Source of the DNA: Mytilus edulis
Taxonomy: Eukaryota; Mollusca; Bivalvia; Mytilida; Mytilidae
Length of the DNA: 64,000 nucleotides
Assembly: GCF_963676685.1 (NCBI RefSeq)
Contig: NC_092346.1
Coordinates: 77,329,821 to 77,393,820, forward strand
Direction of reading: 5' to 3'
Below are positions 36,901 to 48,900 of this stretch, in pieces. How positions within the stretch are numbered: position 1 is the stretch's first letter; each line of letters begins with the position of its first letter. The position numbers and the translations under genes were made by a program. Below the pieces are notes generated by a model. It searched no databases and was not told the DNA's origin. It saw nothing but the letters and a program-made list of their open reading frames with translations.

Positions 36901-39900
36901 TTGGGTGGCATCACTTTCACCTTTCCTGAGTTATTTCCCTTTATAAATGGAAAAATTGATGATTTTTCAACTTGATCAACTTGAAACTTAGTACACATGA
37001 TCATTATGATGTGAACTTTTTAATATTATATGCCAAATTACAGTTTTGACCAGTATAATTTTCATATTCAATGTAACATTACATTCTCAGGTTGAAGGTA
37101 TTTGTTAAGTTATATTACCATGAAGCTGTGGTCACATCAACTTGAAACTTTGTACACATGTACATCTTGATGATAAGTACTTATCAAATTGTGTGTTAAA
37201 TTTTGGGATTTAACCACAATTTTTTAGTTTACTGAATATAAAAACAAAATATTAGTGTGTCCTAGTCATACTGTCACAGATATGTATTACAGAGAAGTCA
37301 TTTTGTTTTGAAGATATTTTTTCAATAACAGTAAATTGTCATTAGAATGTGTCATTACATTTTTGTGAATATAAATGTCTATGTTACATAATTAACTTTT
37401 GCTCAGGTGTTAGGGTCTTCCATATAACAAAATGATGATTATAATTGTCCTTTTTCCCTGAATAAAGTGTTACTTTAAAGATTTGTAAAAATGTTGGCTT
37501 ATAATTAATGAGGATTTAATTTTAGACTTATTTTGAAGTCTTAATCAATAACTTACTAATAAGGCTCTAGTTTCCAAGGTAATTCATACTACAGATTATA
37601 TGCCTAATTGAAAACGAATTAATTAATTATTCCATAGTGACCACTATTTATTAAATGACAGGTGGGATTATATTATATTGAATGTCATACTTATTTTACA
37701 GTATTTTACACTGTACAGAGGAAGCTGTATATTTGAAAATGATTTTGCAGCAGACAGATTTATTATTGTGTAATCTTTTTACTTTAACTCATTAATTTTT
37801 TATTTGTTTGTTATTGTATTGTTGTTGGATAAGCTTTACATGAAGTAAAGGATATTTTCAATGTGTATGGCTGAAACTGCATTTAAATAAAGAAGATTAT
37901 GATAACATTGTGATGATATAAGAAATTTATAAATTTTATTTAAATTTTTAGATTCAACAACAGAGGTAGACACTGATGAGGAAAGGAGAGGAGAAATATT
38001 GACAACTAAGCACCTGAGAGGTCCACCACAGAAACAAAAGTTAAATCTTCTTGGTGAACATAGACCCCATGAGCTTAGTACCATACAGGTAAGAAACAAA
38101 AGGACACAATCCAGGGCACTGTGACCTATTATAATATATAAGTCATTTAGAAAACAGTCAAGGTCACTGTGACCTGTTAAAATATATCAGTCATCTAGAA
38201 AACGATCCAGAGCATTCGCCATAATAAGATATATGTCATCTAGAAAAATTGGCTCAAATTGTTAAAAGTGTGTTTTGTTGCATGGAAAGATAGGAATTGT
38301 AGTTCTGAATTGTTGATATTTTGTATGATGATTTGAGCCCTGTAATCTTCATGAATAGATTATAAAAGCTGCTTAAATTACTGCAAAACAAAAATTTCTG
38401 TATTATGTTTTAAAATATTCTGTTGTATTGAACAGGAGGTAGATACTCCCAGGAGTGCACAGAGATCTTTAGAATCTGGGAAGCCAAGCCTTTCATCCAG
38501 TGGCAGTTCATTGTCCAGAAGATCACTGGATTCCTACCAGATGTCTACAGGAACCATCCCAGAGGAGAAGGAACCACAGGAACAGTTTGTCACACCCACT
38601 TATCGTAGGACGGCAGGAGAGACTGGCTACCAAACTCAGCAAATCGAACAGATACTGGAAAGAGCTAGAGAGTTTGACCCTAGTGTTGTAGAACGACTGA
38701 AGCAACAAACCAATGATATTTTTGCCAATATTGCTACACCCCCACAGAAAGGAGGCACCCCAGGGAGTAACTTGTCATTATCCATGGGATCACTAACTCC
38801 TGATTCTTTATCAACAGGTTAGATCAGATAATATTAAGGGCACTTATACTTCATAATTTAATAATACATTATACATACACTAGTCTTATGAACATATACT
38901 TATGTTCTGATAGTTTCATGTCAGTATAGAAATTGGTTCCAAAATGCCAATTATGTCTAGCGAAACAAATTTTACTACTGTAAGATTAACTTTTGTTTCT
39001 GACATAGAATAGTTGAAAGAGAGTAATACAGAAAGTTTGAAATCGTTATTTGGAAAGTTGAATTAATGTGGATTCAATATCACGTTTGAGGATTAATTAT
39101 TATGGATTTCATTGAATATGGTTAAACACAAATTTAAGTGTATGACAACATTTATATTTATATTAAGCTATAACACAGAATTTGTATAAACAACCAAATC
39201 AAGCACCATAAGTAATATTATTTTTTCTCTATCTAAGTGCTTTTAAAGTATTTCAAAGTTTTTATTCTGCAAATTTATTAATACAAAAACAAAACTAAAT
39301 TGTTTTGTTGTAATATAATGATATAGTCATATACTTATATTTAAACAAAATTTAGTTTTAGAAAAGTTCATGATTAAATGAAAAGATTTGTTTCATTATA
39401 TGCTTTACTTAGAATTTCACATACCAGGGTACAGTACACACACACACACACACTCTTAATATTCTCTCATTTATACATATTTATGTAGATTTCATTTTAT
39501 ATTTTATCAAAATATAGTTATACAAGAATTATTGTAACAGTTCTATTAAAAGAAAAGATGCCATATACAATGTACTTATGTCTATTTGTACCTATTTGTC
39601 ATATTTTTTTTGATTATATGAAATAATTGAAAATAAATGAAGGACATATGCATATTTGAAGGATGTTTATTAACACCATCATTTTAGATTAGTGTCAATA
39701 CTAGAATTGTTTTGCAATGAATATTCATGTACTTAGATTTATACTAATCAAGATTATCATTATATACCTACTATTATAATTTCAGGTCCCATCAGTGACA
39801 GTAATGTATCTACGCAGTATAACTCTCCTTCAGATGCCCCAGCTTTTAAGATTGTCAATCAAAAAGGAAAAGACAATAGCCGTAGTGACAGCTCATACCG

Positions 39901-42900
39901 TAGCGGAATGTCATGGGCTGATGAATTATCAAGCTACAGTGGACAATATCATTCCATGAAGATGGATGACAGTAGTAAAACATCAGCAGATTCTAGACTG
40001 GAACCAAGTTCTAGGGTGCTTAATTCTTCTAGTCAGGAAAAACTAAACCTTCAAGCAATGGATGATAAAAGACCAAGTAAAAGTCAAGCTGACAGGAAAT
40101 ATGATGTATTTCATATGAAACTAGAACATCCAAGTATAGAAAAACCAGGCAGCCAATTCATCTTTAAGCATGCGGATGAAAGTATTTCTTCTGATTCTAC
40201 CAGTAGGTTAAATATACAAGAACTGTCAGAAATAACTCCTTTAGAGAGATCAAATAAACAAGGTGAACTTTCTCAGTATCCATTACTTGACAAATCTGGA
40301 CAGATGGAACAGTCATCTAGTGATGATCGTTCTAGGGGATATACTTCTAGTTCTGCAGTTAATGAATCATCTGCTAGAGAATCACCATTGGGAGGTGCTG
40401 AAGACAATGTGGAAGACAGCAAACTTCTGAGAACTGGCGAAAGCTTAGCATCAACTGCTACATCTGCTAGTAGCTACATGGATCTAGATGCTGTGAGTGG
40501 AATAAATAGACCTTTTGATTTCATTGGTCAGTTTAAATTAACTGGAAGAGATCAGTCTGTGCCTAACTCAAGTGATGATTTAATAGATCTGGATTCGAGC
40601 AAATATACAGAAAAAGGTGGTTTTACCAGCACACCATACACAACAGATGATAAGATCTCATCACAGCTATTGTCAGAACCATCTCAGTATGATTTGACTC
40701 CAGGGGACATCCAAGTAAGAAGTGGAGCTATTCCTCAACAATCTTTTGGCTTAAGTTCAAACCAAACTCCTGCATTTGTTTCAAGAAGGGGTGATTTTGG
40801 ATCTGATTTCTCTGACCAGGGGTCTGGTGAAAAGAAAGTTGGTGCAACGTTAAGTCAGTATAGTTTAAAATCTGAAACACCAGGAGTTACTCTGATTGGT
40901 AAAGAACTAAGTCAGTACACCATTGGGTCAGAAAATGTGTCACCACTTAGTCAATATAGTATTGAAACCACAGAAAATATTTCCCCTGACCCAGCAATTA
41001 AATCTTTATCCCAGTATAGTTTGGAACCTTCTGCTAGCCATGACATCAAAGATGATTCCTCACTGAGTCAACATAGTCTTGATCCGTCAAGGCAAATATC
41101 TGGCTTCGGTTTATCAAAGGGAGACAAATCCATGACACAATACAGCTATAGCACTGATTTAACTGCAGAGACAACTCAGTCTTCAGGGCGGGATCATGTT
41201 GATGGACATTTAAGTCAATATTCGCTCCAAACAAATGAAAAGTCTTTAACCCATGGACAGCTAAGTGACTCAGATTTAATGCATACTTCAAAAATGCCTT
41301 CTACAGATAATTTGTCTCTTAGTCAGCATGCTTTAGATTCTACAAATGATGACAATGACAGCATTGTAGAGAAAAAATTTGCAAATTTAGACAATTTAAT
41401 ACGGGAATCACGAGATCTCATTGCAAAACATAAGAAGTTAATTACAAAAAACAAAGATTGGGAAGAACAATCAACAGAATCTACACCTGAGAGGAAAAAT
41501 GAGAATCAGAATAGTAACAATAACAATTTGATTGAAATGATGGGCCTAAGATTAGAGCCGCAAGTGATATCAACAAAGCTAGATACATCAGAGTCCAGTT
41601 TTAATGTGACAGATGATGTCAGTCCAATGATGATCACAGCTTCTAGTGCTGATATGACACAGGACCACTTCAAGACAGCTGATTCTCTCTCTATGGATAA
41701 TAGTGTAGGACACAAGTATGGAGATTCAGCTCTTTCACGGTTGTCACAGGTAAGGCTTCAACTTTGTACTGAATTAAACCATGACAATTCATAAAAATGC
41801 TAATGTTAGGAGCTTCATGGCTTTGTTATTGAAAGGCAATTTCATAGAAGGTTGTGCATTTTGAAAATAAGATTATTATTGTATAGGCTCCATAACCACA
41901 GGTCAGGCATTAAGTCAACTACTAATGTGAGGATCCTAGCATCAAATGTTAGGTACTACATAAATCTGCTATTGTTAGGCCCTATCACCAAAGGAAAGGA
42001 ACAACATGAAATTGCTTAGTGAGGCATCTTTAATCAGAGGTTAAAAACTTCATACTTCATATTCCTAATCTTAGATGTCAACTCTTAAGTTCAGACAGTA
42101 TATGCTATTTTGAAGTGTCAACTCTTAAGTTCAGACAGTACATGCTATTTTGAAGTGTCAACTCTTAAGTTCAGACAGTACATGCTATTTTGAAGTGTTA
42201 ACTCTTAAGTTCAGACAGTACATGCTATTTTGAAGTGTTAACTCTTAAGTTCAGACAGTACATGCTATTTTGAAGTGTCAACTCTTAAGTTCAGACAGTA
42301 CATGCTATTTTGAAGTGTTAACTCTTAAGTTCAGACAGTACATGCTATTTTGAAGTGTTAACTCTTAAGTTCAGACAGTACATGCTATTTTGAAGTGTTA
42401 ACTCTTAAGTTCAGACAGTACATGCTATTTTGAATCAACATATGTAACCTTTATCATAATTAATAGAAAAAAAATTAAAAAAATAACTCTGTCATTCCTT
42501 TAATTGTTACAAAACAAACAATTTCTGATATTAAGATTGGAACTTTTAGCTTTTTCATTATAAATAATTTGAAGAACAAAACATGCTAAAATGTACATGT
42601 AATTATAGATACAAACAAATATCAGGACACTCAAAAGCTTGTAATAAACAATTTTCAATGTCAATTTGATTTTTTTATACAGCTTGACACTACAGCAGGT
42701 ATTTCTGATGAACCAGACTTGACATTGGTAACGGAAAGTTCTGAAGTCAGCATAAATCAAGAAGGACAACTCACTCATCGATCAGAGTGTAGCAATAATG
42801 ATGATTCAGTATGGTCATTTGAACAACATGAGCAAAGCGCCAGAAGTTCTCCAGACATAACAGAGAATGATTTTCCTGATTTAGGTATCATCATATCTAT

Positions 42901-45900
42901 GATTTACATATAGAATTAACCTAATTTGTAGACTTTAAAGGGAATAATACATAGTTATTTCGTAATTGGTCATTTTACTGCGATATACAAGTAAAAGTTT
43001 TCTAATATGGTATCCTGCTGCTATTTTGAATGAAAGGTTATTTCAAAATTAATGTTTACGTCACAGTTTATTTTGGTCTTTGCAGCCTCATTAAAGCAAA
43101 CTTAGTTAAAAAGATAAATACAAAATTTTAAGAAAACAACCAATCTGCAAACTTAATGGGTATCGTCTGGAACTGACTATACTACACACATAGATTTATT
43201 TATTTTGACAAAAGATCTGCACTGGCAAAGATCATTATTGTGTCTAAATATTTGTCTGTTAATATCATATTATTTCTTTTTATTAGTTTATCTCTATTGT
43301 TGCACAATTCTTTAGACTTGTATTATTTTTTGCTTATTTGTATGTTTTGTCATCTCCAGACTTTCAGATGCCTATTAAGTTTGATGGTTAGTTTTTCTCT
43401 AAAGATACGTTCATTCTTATTTATAATCACTTTTAGGGGAAGAAGAGGACCACTCAGGCCTAGCTGGTCAGACATTACAAGAATCATTTGATAGAAGACA
43501 GCAGTCAATGTCTTCAGTGAAACGAGATGCAGGAGAAGATGTTGTGTTTAGAGCTGTTCCTGTTGTAGTCAGTCCAACGTTATCATTCTCTATGAAGTTA
43601 AATTCTGATATAAAACCAAAGGCACCTTTAACATGGGCATCAGAATTAAAAGGGGAACAAGAATTACCTGTTTTGGCAGCTGGTGCAAAGCCTAGTTTTA
43701 AGCTTGCTGATCCAAAGCATGTAACTAAGAAAGATTCAGATAATAAGAAATTTGAGAAACCAGTAACAGCAGTATCAAAGTCAAAGTCAGCAGGAAATTT
43801 GAATCGAGCTCTTCAGCCTAGAAGTGCTGGATCCATCCCATCAATTTCAACATCTAGTAGTGATGAGAAATCCCTAGGACATTCTAAATCTGCTGGTATT
43901 ATTAGTCTTGGAGATTTCTTAAAAAGGCAACTTTCAAATGAAGATGACAATACAGCAAAATCTGAATCATTTTCTCAAAAAAATAACTCTGCTTTGGTAA
44001 CAACAAAGAATAAACCAGGACCTAGCATCAATACTAAACCAGCTTCTGTGAGTAAACCTTCTCCGTCTTTCTATGGAAAGGCAAAGGAGTCATCAAAAGG
44101 GTCATCTTATAGCATAGGAAAGAAGGCAGAAACAGGAACAAGTTCAAGTGGGAAACCAGGAATATATGGGAAATCTCAGGGAGGGAAACCAGCAGGAAAT
44201 TCTCATATGTCCAAAACATTGTCTTCATGGAAGAAAAGCAGAGCAGTTAAATCATCAGGTTTGTTAAGCATTCAATGATCCTTTTTGAAGGGTCATTAAA
44301 TAAACATGTGTTTAAAGTAAAAAAAAAACACAAAAAAAAAAATAAAATTAAATGAAGAAGTAATCATAACACAATACAAGATCAAGAAATAAAATTATAA
44401 AGCATTTCTCAAACTTTTGTATTTATAATGATGTTAAACTCATTGTCTTAGATCATTATATCTTTTTATTTTTAAAGGAAAAGGTTCATTTACTGACAAA
44501 ATGACTCTACTTTTATAAGCATTCTTACTCCTCATCAAGTTCGCAACTTCAACTGTAAATTAAACAGTGTGCTTTTCAAAGAGAGATGTACATCATTAGT
44601 TTATTCTGTCACAATTTATTTCCTGTTTTAAATGTATATTTGGCAAGGGCTATGCACTATGTTATTAGAGGAAAAACAATTCTTGGTAATAATTGACACG
44701 ACAGTGATAGCACAAAACGATATGTTCTTTTAAACATTAAAAAATAAAGTTTCAATACAAAATTAAGTACATGTACATGTATGTCTCAGTAAAATAAAAA
44801 TAAAATAGAAAATTTAATATTCTTTCCCATTGTTTCATATTTTAGGGCCTCCTCCACCACCCAAACAATCTTCTCATTTTCCCAATGGAGTTACAGAATT
44901 CCCTAAACCAAGTTCTAGAAGTGAAGAAGATGAGGCTTATGAACGTCGTATGAGGTAAAACATATCCAATCATATACATTGGTGCATGGTAACTGTATTC
45001 TTGTACTGTACTCTTTATTTACAATGGTTTCAATATTTGTCAGTGCAGAGATCATTGTTCACTCAATTTTTTAGGTGCAATCCATTGTTTAGGGAAACAA
45101 ACAAAAATAATTTTGCATTGACAATAATCACTGAAACCTTGTGAATAAAGATTGTTGCAGTACAAACAAACATAATCTAATGTTGTAATATACATAAAAT
45201 ATATTCATCATTATCATGTTTATGTAATATACATAAAATATATTCATCATTATCATGTTTATGTAATATACATAAAATATATTCATCATTATCATGTTTG
45301 GGGTGGCTTATCACAATTTCTGATATAGATTGCTACTTTAGAAGGAAATTCATAAGATAAGCTTTTGCTTCTGTGAGCTAGAAATTTTAGTTATAGATTT
45401 GAAATTTTGATAAAATTATACATTGAACTGCTTTGAACAAAATAATCTATTTTTTTTTTAATTGTTTTATATACAGAAAAGAGAAGAAAAAAATTCATGA
45501 ACATACTGATGTAAAATAAATGTGAAAAATAAATAAACACCATATAAGAACTGTATTTACATATTAATTATTCCAAAGTTACATATATGCTTGAGAGGGG
45601 GAACTACAAAAAAATTGATACAATATTGGCATTTAAATTAATTTGATAGTAACATATGGTATCAAATATTTGTTAATGAATTATAGGGTTGTGTTAAAGA
45701 AAACCAAAATAACATTGTATCAGTTCTTTATTGATCTAAAATTACTGTGAAAACTGCTAGACAGTATAGTGCTCTAAAATATCACAAAAAAATATGTATG
45801 CATCGTTCTTAAATATGGTGTTTAGTATAACTTTAGGCTTCAGTTAACTATTATTGAACCTAATATTGATTCCTTCCTTTGAGTTTTCTGTGGCAACTAT

Positions 45901-48900
45901 TTTTTTTATTAAGATTTCTGCTATATATATCAGATACATAAGCTATTGTAATTTTGGGTGGAAGCATTTCGTGTGTGGGATATGGGCTTGTAAGTGGAAG
46001 TTGCAGCTATGTCACAAACATTCTTGTTTTCTAGTAAAAATCATGCAAGTTTTGTAAATGCAAAATTTGCTAACCAAAATTGTGTTTATGGGATCATTAA
46101 GTGATAATGTTGACCAAATGGAAGAATATAGGCTATAGTCAAAGTCTGTGACTTATTTTCTTCTCTTTGATTGTTATATCACAAACAAATTTGATAAATA
46201 TACTGCAGTTGTTATAAAGTCATTTTATAAAACTGCTTGATACTCTGATGCCATCAAACTGTTATTAATATGGTAAAGCATCATGTGGCATTGATCAAAT
46301 TTTATGAAAAAAATATTATTTTTCATATTAGAGAACATGTAAAATAGAAAACAAGAACGTTTGTGTAAAATCTCACCTACATTTGTTTAACCAAAGACTG
46401 GATGTGTTTTGACTGATAAACAAAATGTTGAACCATAATAACATATTGTTTATAACAAGCTACTACCAGTGCTATCTTTACCACCCATGTTTTCACTACT
46501 GTTCTAATTAATCCACTGTTATTTGGTGTGAAGTGTGCACAACTTGCCAGTGTTGATAATATCCTCACCCTGCCTTGCCTACATTCACAAAATGTTGATG
46601 TATCCAAATTAATGTTGTTTTCTTAACAATGCACGAAAAAAAAATAACGAGTTTGTTTCTAATATTTGCAGAACTTGGACATAACAATATTAATATTAAA
46701 TGCTCTAAGAGAGAATTCAAAATTTTTTAGCAAAAGAAATCAAATTTGATATGATGACGATTTTTTGTTCTTAAAATTATTATTTAGGGAGTTTTTACAG
46801 CTTTAAATTTCTTAATCACTGCTGCTGAAAAGAGCTTATATCTGTCTTAGCTATGTTTGCTCTAAGGAGAGTTTGTTAAACTATTCAAAGATATTGTAGA
46901 TTGAAACATATAAAAAGCATAATAGATGCATGCTACATGTACATGTATGCTATTTCATATGTATATATACGTTAAATTATACATCTTGGCTGATATTATT
47001 AAAAAAAAAAACTTAATAGCATTGTGTGCATGTTAACTGATTTGCCACATATATCAAATATATTTTTAATGTTGTGACTATTTATCTCTTGGTTTTTTTT
47101 CGTATTAATTAATCGTATTAAATATTTTACAATATATTTCAAATTTATACTTTTTTAAATTTAAAATATCAGAATTTACTTTAGACAATTTTATGTAAAT
47201 GAATCCTCACATTATAAATACCTATAATAAACAACACTGTTCTATGTTGGTATCTGGTTGGAATAATAGATAATTTCTACATTTTGTTTGAATGATACAT
47301 TCATCCTAAAGAAGTAATAATTCCCTTTTGTAAGACAAAGACAAAAATAAAACCTGCTTACATACAAATGTTTGGACTCTATTTCAATAAAAAAATTACT
47401 TATAACTTACTTATTCACATGATTATATATAATAAAGTAAACTTTTTAAGGGCATATGTTACAGTAACAGGGGAGGTAATGACGTTGCTAACGTAAAATG
47501 TTATTTTCGCGACGTCAAACTGTGACATATCAGGAAAAGATGCATTTTTCGACTGATTTCTTTCATTCAAACTGATTTAACTTTTAATCAAGTTCATGGA
47601 CCCCTCTGTTTTAAAATGATATTCGGTTTGATTACGCATGACGATTATTTGTACCAAATTTCATGAAAAAGTCAATGATGCAATTTTTTTAAATTTGTTA
47701 AATATACAGCAAAATGTGATGTTTTTTTCTATATTCATGAACATTTGATAAATTTAAGTTATTTCTAAACCAAATATTTTATAGATTTATAGGATACTTA
47801 TATACTAGTCAACAAAAGAAACGATACAAGACTTTTTTTCAAATTAAAGATAAAGTTTTCCGTTCATTGGACCAATATTGAAGGAAGTAATACTTAATAA
47901 TTATGGAAATATAAATCCGTTTAAAAAAAAATTTTTTTTTAGCTTTTGTGACGTTTTTTTGCGATTTTCATTGTTTTTACAAAATTTACATAAAACGACA
48001 ATTTTAAAAACAGAAGTTCCAACTAATGATGCCAACCTCTCATTTAAAGGTAAAGACAGTGTTTGCCATCAATTTGTTTTTAAAAATCATACAGTTTCTT
48101 CGTTTATTAGTTAAGCAAAGTTCGGCCCCACGAGAAATCGTTAAAATGTATACATTATCAACTGATTTACCATAGACAGTATGTGTAAAGTGATATTCAA
48201 AAAGCGGTAACAATCTTAAAACTAATCCGAAAGGTTCCAAATTGATTGTGTATTGTTTTCATATCTAAAGCATCAATTTGAGACGAAAATAAAAAGAAAA
48301 ATTTTGCAATTTTTGAGATTTCAAAAAACACTTTTTTTCCCAAAAATTAAAAAAAAACAATATTTCAACCCATTAGTTACAACATGAACATAACTTGATT
48401 AGCATATTGAATATTTTTAAACAAATTTGAAATTTTATTTAGAACTTAGAAAATTATGTGTCGATTTTTTATTCAACTTTCCGCAAAACTAATTTACACC
48501 CTATGATCGTTTACACGGAATTTAGATACTTTCCGAAAAGTTTTGATTTTCATTATCACATGTGCATACATTGCAAATGAAAGCTTTTTAAAATAGTGTA
48601 TATCATTTTGTTTTATATGTAACACTTTTTGATAAATTTTATTTCAAAGTCGTGTATCGTTTCTTTTGTTGACTAGTATATAAAAGAGAACTTAGAAATA
48701 ATTCAACAAAAAACAGTTTGTGTTTATCTTTTAAAACAAAAAAGTTATGCATTTCTGTCTGGTGGAAAAACACGTCCACAAATCTGAATTTCGAGCAAAT
48801 ATCTGAAATTTCGACCTCATTTTACTCAAAAAGTAGCACATGAAGGGAAATTGTTTATTACATATTTGATTTAAGCAGGTAAGAAAAGCCTATATATTTT

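Noticed and set aside
38523..38708. Minus-strand ORF over CEP295 exon 15, and similar antisense frames over exons 13, 16 and 19
   Set aside because: They are shadow frames of confirmed CEP295 exons.
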